A DNA stretch of 64,000 nucleotides, from assembly GCF_900100185.1 (NCBI RefSeq), contig NZ_FNEN01000001.1:366858-430857 (forward strand), read 5' to 3'. The first letter of the stretch is position 1. Each line of letters begins with the position of its first letter. Shown in pieces: positions 8,821 through 16,375 of this stretch. The DNA is from Natribacillus halophilus (GTDB taxonomy: Bacteria; Bacillota; Bacilli; Bacillales; Marinococcaceae). The notes below the pieces were generated by a model. The model did not search any database. It saw nothing but the letters and a program-made list of their open reading frames with translations, and was not told the origin of the DNA. A program made the translations under genes and the position numbers.

Positions 8821-8986
8821 AAATCGGTTGGGATACTTTTTACGCCATCCCACCTCGATTCACACCCAACGAGCGCGGTTATCCCCTTGGGCTGAATTTT
8901 CTTCTCGGGGGCCAACTGAGCGTTCACCCATCCCCCCCTGAGACCGGTTTTTCCTCGCTGTTCGAGCCTGCCCGGGCGATATTCGA

Positions 8987-9619
8987 CTAATTCACTTCAA
9001 TAGAATCTTCCAGTTTTTCAAAGGTCTTTTCTCCAATGCCGCTCACATTTTGTATATCACCTGGTTGCTCAAAATTGCCGTTTTCTTCCCGATATTGCAC
9101 GATCGCTTCCGCAGTGACCGGGCCCACCCCTGATAATTGTTGCAACGCGGCTTCATCAGCAGCGTTAATATTCACATTTTCACCACTCTCTTCACTGCCG
9201 GCGTTTTCTGTTCCTTCTTCCCATATATCTTGGTCTTCCTCATCTTCATGTGGCACATAGACGACCATTTCATCCTCGAGTTTTTTTGCAAAATTCACCC
9301 CGTTTTGATTAGCCTCTTCCGTTAATCCGCCCGCCTCATGAATGGCGTCATCGATCCTCCGGTCCGGATCCAGTGCATATATCCCCGGATCGATGACTTC
9401 ACCTTTAACATCGACAAAAACGTCCTCCGTCGCTTCTTCGTCCCCTGGTTCTGTTTCGACCTCCTCCTCGACGGGCTCTCCTTCCTCGAATAAAAGATCA
9501 TCCTCCCCGAGGGGTTCCTCATCGACATTCGCCGAAGGGGAAACTAACCACATACCGCCGAAAACGGTGATGATGATACCGAGGATGATGCCACCATATG
9601 TAAGGTAGCGTTGATTCAT
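8987..9619 (-). CDS. comEA: Competence protein ComEA, DNA receptor
   Basis: A membrane-anchored double-stranded DNA-binding protein for transformation. It has 210 residues from the ATG at 9619, supported by GGGGGAG 8 nt upstream; the open frame extends further only because no stop intervenes and it then runs opposite to comER. Features in order are one N-terminal membrane helix (about residues 5-27), an acidic linker (about 30-65), an SLBB-type domain (about 68-125) and a C-terminal helix-hairpin-helix domain starting VNINAADEAALQQLSGVGP, which binds DNA. It is divergent from comER, as in Bacillus. No ComK box (AAAA-N5-TTTT pairs) was convincing in the short intergenic gap. Confidence 0.93.
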   Translation of the reverse strand: MNQRYLTYGGIILGIIITVFGGMWLVSPSANVDEEPLGEDDLLFEEGEPVEEEVETEPGDEEATEDVFVDVKGEVIDPGIYALDPDRRIDDAIHEAGGLTEEANQNGVNFAKKLEDEMVVYVPHEDEEDQDIWEEGTENAGSEESGENVNINAADEAALQQLSGVGPVTAEAIVQYREENGNFEQPGDIQNVSGIGEKTFEKLEDSIEVN

Positions 9620-9712
9620 ATAAAACACTCCCCCTTTTGTCACGGTTATGGTACTTGCCGGGCTCGCATACAACAGTAAGAGGACTCTATATAAGGGCTG
9701 GAGGGATTTTTC

Positions 9713-10540
9713 ATGGACGTCGGGATCATCGGAACGGGGAACATGGGGACGATGCTTGCGGAAACATTTATCACTTCCGGTGCCGTCCCCGAGGAGAAGC
9801 TTTGCTTGACCAACCGCGATTTGCAAAAAGCCGAAGCCATCCGTTACCAATATACAAGTGTCAATGTCATGCCTAACGCCACACGCGTAGCCCGCAGGTG
9901 TCGCCTGATTTTTGTCTGTGTCCGCCCCGCGCAGTTTCCAACCATTCTGGACGCGATTCAGTCTTGTATCGACAGCGAAGACATCGTCGTTTCCATTACG
10001 AGCCCGGTGACACTTGCACAACTGGAAAGTGTCGTTCCCTGCAAAGTGGTACGCGCGGTACCGAGCATTACCAACCGAAGTCATACGGGGGCCTCTTTGA
10101 TCACCTACGGCGACGGCTGGTCACCACAAGCACAGGCGTGGTTCGAAGACTGGATGAGCCAATTTAGCGTGCCGCAAATCGTGTCGGAAGAAACGATCCG
10201 TGTCAGTTCCGATATCGTAAGCTGTGGTCCGGCTTTTTTTGGGTATTTACTGGAGGAAATGACGACATCCGCGGTGCGAAAAACTGATCTGACGAAAGAA
10301 CAAGCAGAACGGTTGGCAGAGGAAATGATGATAGGTTTGGGACGTTTATTCTCGGAGCGATTGTACAGTCTGGAGACATTGCAGGAAAAAGTGAAAGTAC
10401 CCGGCGGGGTCACAGGCGTGGGGATTGAGGTGTTAAAACAAACCGAAGGGGTCTTTGATGAGCTCTTTACAGCGACACATGAAAAATTCGCCGAGGACCA
10501 AAAAATGCTGCGAAAAGCATTCGCTGATCGGTTAAAATAA
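9713..10540 (+). CDS. comER: ComER, pyrroline-5-carboxylate-reductase-like protein
   Basis: A 275-residue member of the pyrroline-5-carboxylate reductase family, with the NAD(P)-binding GIIGTGNMGTMLAE at residues 4-17 and VRAVPSITNRSHTG, a version of the family's P-N motif. The ATG at 9713 follows GGAGGG. Its position divergent from comEA identifies it as ComER, which in Bacillus species has been linked to sporulation and biofilm control rather than to proline synthesis. The C-terminus contains VKVPGGVTGVGIEVLK, corresponding to the dimerisation helix region of P5CR. A true proline biosynthetic role cannot be excluded from sequence alone. Confidence 0.88.
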   Translation: MDVGIIGTGNMGTMLAETFITSGAVPEEKLCLTNRDLQKAEAIRYQYTSVNVMPNATRVARRCRLIFVCVRPAQFPTILDAIQSCIDSEDIVVSITSPVTLAQLESVVPCKVVRAVPSITNRSHTGASLITYGDGWSPQAQAWFEDWMSQFSVPQIVSEETIRVSSDIVSCGPAFFGYLLEEMTTSAVRKTDLTKEQAERLAEEMMIGLGRLFSERLYSLETLQEKVKVPGGVTGVGIEVLKQTEGVFDELFTATHEKFAEDQKMLRKAFADRLK

Positions 10541-10551
10541 AGATATCACAA

Positions 10552-10583
10552 CGGCGGCAAAAGTCAAGCTTTTTTTGCCGCCG
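10552..10583. terminator. Convergent terminator comER / yqeM
   Basis: CGGCGGCAAAA (10552-10562) pairs with TTTTGCCGCCG (10573-10583). The hairpin overlaps the last codons and TGA of the minus-strand yqeM gene, so it encodes that protein's AAKKA tail and can also end both transcripts. Confidence 0.8.
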
Positions 10584-11316
10584 CGAAGAAAATGCGCTCG
10601 CTCTCTGTTTGTGGCGCAAAACGTGTAAAATCAGCCGTTATTTCCGGCTTGGCAAAGCCCGCTCTCTCTAGCCAGTCAGTATATTGTGCCATAGAGAACG
10701 TCCGCTGCCGGTGAAGTTCATCATAGCGAGCAAACTTCCCGTCCGCCCGGCGTTCAAAAAACGTGAGCTCATGTTCAACGGTTCCCGGCACGTCTTCACC
10801 TGCAAAACTGTTCCAGATCAAAGCGAGTTCATCTGCCGCGTCGCCGTAAGTAAAGCCCGGATACTGCTGTTCGACTTTATACAACGAATGAACGTCGAAT
10901 AACAGGCTGCCACCAGGTTTCAGGGATTTATAAAAGGCATGAAAAGCCTGCTGCACCTCTGTTTCATCCTGGAGGTAATTGAGTGCATCACAATAAACGA
11001 TGATGACGTCTACAGGTTGATCCAACTCCAGAAAAGACATATGCTGGGCACGCAAACGAGGGGAGATGCCGTTTTGAGTGCGGATCTTTTCGTCGGCGAT
11101 CGCGAGCATTTCCGGCGAAACATCAACCCCCTGCACGTCGTATCCCCGGGAGAGCAGCATGGACATCAACGTGCCCGTGCCACAGCCAACGTCCGCGATC
11201 GACGGTATGTCCGCCTCTCGTTCATCCAGGTACTTTGTTGTCCATGTCAGCCACTGCTCGTAAGGGGCATCTCCCATCAACGCGTCATACATCCTGGCTC
11301 CGTTTACATACACCAT
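10564..11316 (-). CDS. yqeM: YqeM, class I SAM-dependent methyltransferase
   Basis: A 250-residue putative methyltransferase with motif I IADVGCGTGTLMSML (about residues 40-54), the acidic residue of motif II in VDVSPEML and a LKPGGSLLFDVHS post-motif (about 137-149). The ATG at 11316 has no good ribosome site but lies 3 bp after the rsfS stop, so translational coupling is likely. The order nadD-yqeK-rsfS-yqeM is conserved in Bacillus. The substrate is unknown. The 3' end is folded into the shared terminator. Confidence 0.88.
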   Translation of the reverse strand: MVYVNGARMYDALMGDAPYEQWLTWTTKYLDEREADIPSIADVGCGTGTLMSMLLSRGYDVQGVDVSPEMLAIADEKIRTQNGISPRLRAQHMSFLELDQPVDVIIVYCDALNYLQDETEVQQAFHAFYKSLKPGGSLLFDVHSLYKVEQQYPGFTYGDAADELALIWNSFAGEDVPGTVEHELTFFERRADGKFARYDELHRQRTFSMAQYTDWLERAGFAKPEITADFTRFAPQTESERIFFAAAKKA

Positions 11317-11319
11317 CAG

Positions 11320-11670
11320 TTAAGTCAACACGTGATCCAGAGAGATAACCGGGGCCTCTCCCCATAATTTCTCGAGGTTATAGTATTGGCGGTCGTCTTC
11401 ATGAAAAATGTGGATGACGACGTTGCCGAGGTCAAGCAGGACCCACTTGCCTTCTTCATACCCTTCCATGCGTTTAACATCGATCTCTTTTTTCTGGGCT
11501 TCTTTTTTAATCTCTTCGGCAATCGACTGCACTTGTTGCACCGAAGCGCCATGGCAGATGACAAAATAATCGGCGAGGATGGATATCCCCTGCATGTCCA
11601 GAGCCACAATATTCTGGGCACGCTTATCATCGGCCACTTTTACCATCGTTTCCAGTGTTTGATACGTCAT
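11320..11670 (-). CDS. rsfS: Ribosomal silencing factor RsfS
   Basis: A 116-residue protein that binds L14 of the 50S subunit and prevents subunit joining when nutrients are short. The family signature is clear: VALDMQGISILADYFVICHGAS (about residues 22-43) and WVLLDLGNVVIHIFHEDDRQYYNLEKLW (about 81-108). Its ATG directly abuts the yqeK stop, with AGAGGTG just upstream inside yqeK. It lies in the nadD-yqeK-rsfS-yqeM operon. Confidence 0.95.
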   Translation of the reverse strand: MTYQTLETMVKVADDKRAQNIVALDMQGISILADYFVICHGASVQQVQSIAEEIKKEAQKKEIDVKRMEGYEEGKWVLLDLGNVVIHIFHEDDRQYYNLEKLWGEAPVISLDHVLT

Positions 11671-12246
11671 TCAAGCACCTCTTTCATTTTTTTGCATAAT
11701 GGCATCATTGTAAGCCGCAAGTGTCATGGGATGAATCAAGCGCTGGCCTGAAGCCAAATGCTGGATCGTATTCGTGTACGCGGCCAGCAAGGCCGCATCC
11801 AAGTCTACCTCGGAAAGCTTACGAACATCCTCAATTCCCGGAAAAGAACGTCCCGGTTCCGTATAGTCGGCCAAAAAGATAATTTTTTCAAATAAACTCA
11901 TCCCCGGCCGTCCGGTTGTATGCCAGTAAATGGATGAAAAAATTTCCCCGTCCGCAATGCCAAATTCATCGCGAATCATATACGCTCCCGCAGGCGCGTG
12001 CAACAATACGCCTCCGTATTCAGAAAAATTTTCATCCGGTTCTTCCCGCTGCAGGACGTCGATGAGGTGATGTTTCGAAAAGGGTTTGCCATAATCATGC
12101 AACAGCGCGGCCAGTTCTGCTTTTTCTTCATCTACCCCGTATCTTTTCGCTAAAGAAACGGCTGTGCGCATCACACCGAGGGTGTGTTGATAGCGTTCCT
12201 TTGGCAATACTTGCTGCACTTTTTTTTGAAAATGATTATGAGACAT
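11671..12246 (-). CDS. yqeK: YqeK, HD-domain diadenosine tetraphosphatase
   Basis: A 191-residue HD-superfamily hydrolase; YqeK enzymes split Ap4A symmetrically to ADP. The ATG at 12246 gives MSHNHFQKKVQQVLPKERY; the N-terminal extension open in this frame overlaps nadD and was discarded. Metal-binding motifs are YQHTLGV (about residues 19-25), LAALLHDYGKP (about 48-58) and IYWHTTG. The start overlaps the nadD stop by 11 bp and the stop touches rsfS, so the genes are translationally linked. Confidence 0.92.
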   Translation of the reverse strand: MSHNHFQKKVQQVLPKERYQHTLGVMRTAVSLAKRYGVDEEKAELAALLHDYGKPFSKHHLIDVLQREEPDENFSEYGGVLLHAPAGAYMIRDEFGIADGEIFSSIYWHTTGRPGMSLFEKIIFLADYTEPGRSFPGIEDVRKLSEVDLDAALLAAYTNTIQHLASGQRLIHPMTLAAYNDAIMQKNERGA

Positions 12247-12814
12247 ATAAACGATTCTCCTCGATGTAGGCTCGAACCGCTTCAGGCACGAGGTAACGGA
12301 TACTCTCTTGTTTGTGTACCCGTTCCCGGATATCCGAAGAGGAAATCTCCATTTCCGGGACATCCACTTTCACCAGTTCGTCTTCAAACGGGGTTTCCAG
12401 CGAATAATGGGGCCGTGACGTCACGACAAACGTGAGTCGTTTCCTCAATTCGTCGATCTTGTTCCACGTGTGCAAACTGGCAGCCATGTCACCCCCGACG
12501 ATAAAATAAAATTCGTACCCCGGATATTTTTGCTGTAAAATGTCGATCGTATCCAACGTATACGACGGGCCTTTCCGGTTTAATTCGAGCGTGCACAACT
12601 GAAATGTCACTTTATCGGCAATCGCCAGCCGGGTCATTTCCACCCGATCATCCGCGGTGGCCATATCCTCATTTTGTTTGTGTGGAGGGGTGCTCGTCGG
12701 TATAAACCAGACTTCATCAAGCTGACATGCATCCATGGATTCCTGGGCGATCAGTAAGTGTGCCAGATGCGGCGGATCAAACGTCCCTCCTAAAATCCCT
12801 ATTTTCCTCCCCAT
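12236..12814 (-). CDS. nadD: Nicotinate-nucleotide adenylyltransferase
   Basis: An enzyme of NAD synthesis that adenylylates nicotinate mononucleotide. It has 192 residues, the family length. Visible motifs are GILGGTFDPPHLAHL (residues 5-19, nucleotide-binding HxxH-type), FIPTSTPPHK, and the C-terminal ISSSDIRERV (SxxxxR motif). The ATG at 12814 follows GGAGG. It belongs to the aroE-yhbY-nadD-yqeK-rsfS-yqeM string. Confidence 0.96.
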   Translation of the reverse strand: MGRKIGILGGTFDPPHLAHLLIAQESMDACQLDEVWFIPTSTPPHKQNEDMATADDRVEMTRLAIADKVTFQLCTLELNRKGPSYTLDTIDILQQKYPGYEFYFIVGGDMAASLHTWNKIDELRKRLTFVVTSRPHYSLETPFEDELVKVDVPEMEISSSDIRERVHKQESIRYLVPEAVRAYIEENRLYVS

Positions 12815-12829
12815 ATGAACCTCCTCCGT

Positions 12830-13123
12830 CTATGGCAGCGAATAATGTGAATCTTTCTTTGCCGGCTTGAATAAAACGATCGTAAAGCCGATGACCTGGA
12901 CGAGTGTAGACTGGCTTCGTTCGGATAATTTTTGCGCGACGACGGACGTATCTTCCGGGCAGTTTTGCAAAATCGATATCTTGATTAATTCCCGCGCTTC
13001 CAGAGCGTCACGAACCTGTGTGACAAGGTTGGGATTGACGCCGTTTTTGCCTACCTGAAAAATCGGTTTGAGCGTTTGTGCTTCCGCTCGCAGAAATTTT
13101 TGTTGTTTATTGGTTAGTTTCAT
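12830..13123 (-). CDS. yhbY: YhbY/YqeI family RNA-binding protein
   Basis: A 97-residue single-domain CRM protein, associated with the assembling 50S subunit in other bacteria. The start MKLTNKQQKFLRAEAQTLKP and GKNGVNPNLVTQVRDALEARELIK (about residues 27-50, including the GxxG-type loop) are characteristic. Its start overlaps the end of aroE by 17 bp, and nadD follows after 15 bp. The last residues (KPAKKDSHYSLP) are as expected for the family. Confidence 0.92.
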   Translation of the reverse strand: MKLTNKQQKFLRAEAQTLKPIFQVGKNGVNPNLVTQVRDALEARELIKISILQNCPEDTSVVAQKLSERSQSTLVQVIGFTIVLFKPAKKDSHYSLP

Positions 13124-13949
13124 TTGTCTCCATCTCCTCGCGGATCATTCGGGACATAAAGGCGCGATCTGCTCGCCTGTCTGTCCAGATTTCATAGGCC
13201 AGGGCGGCTTGTTCTATGAACATGGGAAGGCCATTTTGCAAAGCCCTTGCTTTTGGCTTTCCGTATTGAAGCCAGCGCGTTTCCAGAGGGTTATAGATGA
13301 GATCACTCAGATATACGTCTGTTTTCATCTCCTCGATCTCCATGGGCAATGAATCTCCCTCGCGCATGCCTAATGACGTCGTATTGATAATGAGATCAAA
13401 GGCTGAAAGTCCGCGGATAGCCTCTGAGCGTTCAATCACATCGATCTCTCGAAAACGGGCGATATTCGCCTGTAAATCAAAAGCGCGCGAAGGGGTGCGA
13501 TTGCTGAGAGCCAGCCGCTTAACCCCGTGTTTAGCCAGAACGGTCGTCACTGCCCGCGCGGCTCCACCCGCGCCAATGACTAAAACGCTCATATCTCCGA
13601 GGGCATCGCCGGTCATCTCCCGTAAACCGTTCAAATAACCCTGGCCATCAGTATTGTACCCGTGCCACTTGCCCCCGCGATTAACCACCGTATTGACGGC
13701 GCCGATCACCAACGCTTCATCGTCAACGGCATCCAGTAACGGGAGGATATTGACTTTATGGGGAACGGTCACATTAAAACCGCTGACTCCCAACGTCTGC
13801 AAGGCCGCAATCGCCGTTTCCAGATTCTCTGGTTTCACATCGTATCTTGTATAAATCGCTTCTCTGCCGACAACGTCAAAATGGCGGTTATGAATCATTG
13901 GAGATTTGGAATGTCCGATTGGATGGCCGATCACTGCGTAGTTTTCCAT
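13107..13949 (-). CDS. aroE: Shikimate 5-dehydrogenase
   Basis: NADPH-dependent reduction of 3-dehydroshikimate in the aromatic amino acid pathway. It has 280 residues. Diagnostic segments are GHPIGHSKSPMIHN (residues 8-21, shikimate binding), FNVTVPHK (about 58-65, catalytic lysine), GAGGAARAV (about 126-134, NADP-binding) and NTTSLGM. It is separated from yqeH by 2 bp and overlaps yhbY, so it sits in the middle of the operon. Confidence 0.95.
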   Translation of the reverse strand: MENYAVIGHPIGHSKSPMIHNRHFDVVGREAIYTRYDVKPENLETAIAALQTLGVSGFNVTVPHKVNILPLLDAVDDEALVIGAVNTVVNRGGKWHGYNTDGQGYLNGLREMTGDALGDMSVLVIGAGGAARAVTTVLAKHGVKRLALSNRTPSRAFDLQANIARFREIDVIERSEAIRGLSAFDLIINTTSLGMREGDSLPMEIEEMKTDVYLSDLIYNPLETRWLQYGKPKARALQNGLPMFIEQAALAYEIWTDRRADRAFMSRMIREEMETNETNQ

Positions 13950-13951
13950 CG

Positions 13952-15061
13952 TTAAATAATCGCCTCTCTTGTAATCACTTCAACATGTTCCGGTGCGTAT
14001 ATATCAATTTTAGCCCCTGCATTCCCGACTGTAATCCATCCTAAACCGGGAATAACGATATCGGTTTTATCCTGTTGAATATGAAAAGACTGTCGCTTGA
14101 AAGGAGGAATGTCTGTCAGAGACGCTTTTTCCGGCGGCGATAACAATGTTTCGCCGGCATGCTTTTCATATAATTCGTCGGCGTTGACGAGCTTCGTGCG
14201 ATGAGGCTTAAAAGCCGGCGGAAAATAACAGACGAAATGATTGGCTTCGCCACTGACAAAATCCATGCGCGCCAACCCGCCGAAAAACAGGGTTTGTTCC
14301 GGATTCAGTTGATGCACGATCGGCTTGATTTCTTTCTTCGGTTGCAGCGCGGCCATTTCCCGTTGGGGAAGCCTCGCCAGCATCTGTCTGGGATTGATCA
14401 CGCCGGGCGTGTCATAAAGTTTGCGGCCATCATCCAACGGGAGGTCAATGAAAGCCAGGGTCGTACCCGGAAATGTCGAGGTCGTAATCAGCTGCTCATC
14501 ATCCCCCTCGAAGAGCTTGATGAGCTGATTAATGAACGTCGATTTCCCTACATTCGTACTTCCGACGATATAGACATCTTTTGCCTGCCTGAGCTCGTCC
14601 ATCTCTGCTGCGACATGTTTCACATCCTCACTCTTAAACGCATTCATCAGTAACACATCCGACGGTGTCCAGCCTCTTTGCAAAGCATCTTTTTTAAGCC
14701 ACGTTTTCAGTTTGCGTTCATTTACGGACTTCGGCAATAAATCACGTTTATTGCCGACGAGCAACAAGGTGTTATTTTTTAACACATCCCGCTCCAGGAG
14801 CCAGCTGCCTTCAACGTCAAAGAGATCTACGAGTAAAACAATCAACGCGTCGGTACGCCCGATCGTTTGCAACATCCGCCGGAAATCCTCAGCTTGCAGG
14901 GGAATATCAGGTTTCTCATTATAATGTTTTAAACGAAAACAGCGCTGACATACAATGACCGCGCGGTCAAGGGCAGCCGGAGGGGCATAGCCCGTTTGCG
15001 ACGCATCGGATGTTTGGATGGGGACGCCGCACCCCGAGCAGATGATCGTTTCTTCACTCAT
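13952..15061 (-). CDS. yqeH: Ribosome biogenesis GTPase YqeH
   Basis: A circularly permuted GTPase needed for 30S subunit assembly. It has 369 residues from the ATG at 15061. A zinc-finger-like CSGCG...CQRC pair occupies about residues 9-45. The G4 motif NKRDLLPK (about 103-110) comes before the G1 motif GSTNVGKSTF (about 167-176) and the G3 motif DTPG, which proves the permutation. I preferred the ATG because GGAGGCG lies 11 nt upstream; the in-frame TTG at 15079 overlaps that site. The start overlaps the yqeG stop by 8 bp. Confidence 0.95.
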   Translation of the reverse strand: MSEETIICSGCGVPIQTSDASQTGYAPPAALDRAVIVCQRCFRLKHYNEKPDIPLQAEDFRRMLQTIGRTDALIVLLVDLFDVEGSWLLERDVLKNNTLLLVGNKRDLLPKSVNERKLKTWLKKDALQRGWTPSDVLLMNAFKSEDVKHVAAEMDELRQAKDVYIVGSTNVGKSTFINQLIKLFEGDDEQLITTSTFPGTTLAFIDLPLDDGRKLYDTPGVINPRQMLARLPQREMAALQPKKEIKPIVHQLNPEQTLFFGGLARMDFVSGEANHFVCYFPPAFKPHRTKLVNADELYEKHAGETLLSPPEKASLTDIPPFKRQSFHIQQDKTDIVIPGLGWITVGNAGAKIDIYAPEHVEVITREAII

Positions 15062-15578
15062 TCGATCGTTCGCCTCCAATGACTTTGTTCTGATTCAGTT
15101 TGCGCATGACACGCTGTTCGATTTTACGATTCACCTTGGTGGCCCACCCATCGGTTTCAGCCACGGGAACGACAAGAATCGTATAAAATCCTCCCCGGTT
15201 ACCTCCGAGCACATCGGTAAGGATTTGATCCCCGATGACCGCCACTTCATCTGTCTGCAGACCCATTTCCCTTGTTGCCCGGCGAAAGGCCCGCTTCAGC
15301 GGTTTTTTTGCGGAATGAATAAATGAGACTCCTGTCGGTTCTGAGAACGTACGCACACGCTTCTTTTTGTTATTGGAGACGATCGTTATTTTTAATCCTT
15401 CGTTCTGGAGTTCTTCCAACCAACGTAACAGCTCCGGGGTTGCATCCATTCGATCCCAGGCAACGAGCGTGTTATCAAGGTCTGTAATCACGCCCTTAAT
15501 GCCTTTTTCCCGTAACTCATCCCGGTCGATCTCGTATATGCTTTCGGCAAATTGATCCGGCATCATCGAAGCTAACAT
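15054..15578 (-). CDS. yqeG: YqeG family HAD phosphatase
   Basis: A 174-residue HAD-superfamily IIIA phosphatase with the nucleophile motif ITDLDNTLVAWD (about residues 30-41), the second motif TIVSNNKKKR (about 67-76) and the third motif GDQILTDVLGGNRGG (about 115-129). The ATG at 15578 follows GGGAGGGGGATC; an upstream in-frame ATG at 15599 lacks this. First gene of the yqeG-to-yqeM operon, divergent from sda. The Bacillus homologue is a probable phosphatidylglycerophosphatase-type enzyme by family, but the substrate is not shown here. Confidence 0.92.
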   Translation of the reverse strand: MLASMMPDQFAESIYEIDRDELREKGIKGVITDLDNTLVAWDRMDATPELLRWLEELQNEGLKITIVSNNKKKRVRTFSEPTGVSFIHSAKKPLKRAFRRATREMGLQTDEVAVIGDQILTDVLGGNRGGFYTILVVPVAETDGWATKVNRKIEQRVMRKLNQNKVIGGERSNE

Positions 15579-15701
15579 GATCCCCCTCCCTCGGGTCACT
15601 TTCTCTCGAACAATCTTGCTAAAGGGAAAGTATACCGATGATTGCGCTTTTTTTCAATCAAGACCTGGTTGCACCATTTTATGCAAAAAAAACGTAAAGA
15701 C

Positions 15702-15829
15702 TTATCGACAAATTTTTTATCGACAATATTGTGGATAAATTTATCCACTTCATTCTCTCCTTTATCTCCGAGGTTAAACAATCATTTAAAGCACATATGC
15801 ACAACTTATCCACGAGAATCTGTGGATAA
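15702..15829. promoter_or_regulatory. Cluster of six DnaA-box-like sites upstream of sda
   Basis: Matches to TTATNCACA occur at 15702-15710 (TTATCGACA), 15717-15725 (TTATCGACA), 15730-15738 (minus, TTATCCACA), 15741-15749 (TTATCCACT), 15806-15814 (TTATCCACG) and 15821-15829 (minus, TTATCCACA). Two are perfect and the others differ at one position. In Bacillus subtilis the sda promoter is controlled by DnaA, which agrees with this arrangement. The gap 15579-15931 has no other gene. Confidence 0.85.
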
Positions 15830-15898
15830 ACGAACTCTTGTTCCACAAACACTTTCCATGATAAAGTATAGATAGAATTTGCCAGTAACATGACTCCC

Positions 15899-15931
15899 AA
15901 GGAGGTGGACCGCGCTTTTCGCGGGCCGGAT
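15899..15931 (+). promoter_or_regulatory. sda ribosome site separated from start by a hairpin
   Basis: A strong AAGGAGGTGG (15899-15908) stands 26 nt before the ATG at 15932. The spacer contains CCGCG-CTTTT-CGCGG, extendable by flanking GG and CC. If folded, it would bring the ribosome site close to the start codon. Confidence 0.45.
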
Positions 15932-16072
15932 ATGCGTAACCTTTCCGATGAAATGCTCATAGAAGCATACGAAAGAGCTTTGTCCTTGAATTTGAGTGAT
16001 GATTTTATAGCCGTCATCCAATCAGAAATGGAACGACGTGCCCTAACAGTGACCGAGTCACTTGCCAATTAA
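15932..16072 (+). CDS. sda: Sporulation inhibitor Sda
   Basis: A 46-residue helical hairpin that inhibits the sporulation kinase KinA and delays sporulation while replication is under way or damaged. MRNLSDEMLIEAYERALSLN matches the Sda pattern (MRKLSDELLIESYFKA) and the length equals that of the short Bacillus form. In-frame starts at 15890 (ATG) and 15905 (GTG) would add residues that are not part of the Sda fold, and the GTG overlaps the ribosome site. Upstream lie six DnaA-box-like sites; a terminator follows. The C-terminus (TVTESLAN) is family-typical in size only. Confidence 0.88.
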   Translation: MRNLSDEMLIEAYERALSLNLSDDFIAVIQSEMERRALTVTESLAN

Positions 16073-16105
16073 ATCATTTACATATCGATCCCCCTTGTAT
16101 TGTGA

Positions 16106-16139
16106 AGGCGCTGATTAATATATCAGCGTCTTTTCTGTT
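16106..16139 (+). terminator. Intrinsic terminator of sda
   Basis: GGCGCTGAT (16107-16115) pairs with ATCAGCGTC around TAATAT, then TTTTCTGTTT. Confidence 0.8.
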
Positions 16140-16297
16140 TACTCACGTATGAATGACAGCCTAAGTTAAGGGAACTCTAGATAAAAAGGGCTTAAAAACT
16201 AGTTCTTATTGACTAATTTACGATTCTTTTAAGCGATCTCTACTTATTTAATTATAATAAAAAAAAGAAAGCGTAATCAATTTTTGTGTCATGCAGC

Positions 16298-16319
16298 TTT
16301 AACGCTAATACGTTATAAT
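16298..16319 (+). promoter_or_regulatory. Possible mrp promoter -10 with inverted repeat
   Basis: TATAAT at 16314-16319 lies 56 nt before the mrpA start and overlaps TTAACG-N6-CGTTA (about 16299-16315), a possible operator. No acceptable -35 element was seen, so this is tentative. The rest of 16140-16375 is AT-rich with no gene. Confidence 0.35.
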
Positions 16320-16375
16320 TCTTAACGAATGCACGATTTTTCATATTCACTGTCGAACGAGGAGGGATAGACATA

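Noticed and set aside
8709-8986. SAM riboswitch upstream of the metY-like gene
   Set aside because: I looked for the S-box core and a following terminator and saw neither; the gap is mainly GT-rich repeat sequence.
9620-10084. N-terminal extension of comEA to 365 codons
   Set aside because: It runs antisense through comER and lacks the ComEA membrane start; GGGGGAG before the ATG at 9619 fixes the start.
12247-12363. N-terminal extension of YqeK
   Set aside because: It overlaps nadD in another frame and precedes the HD-domain start; no ribosome site.
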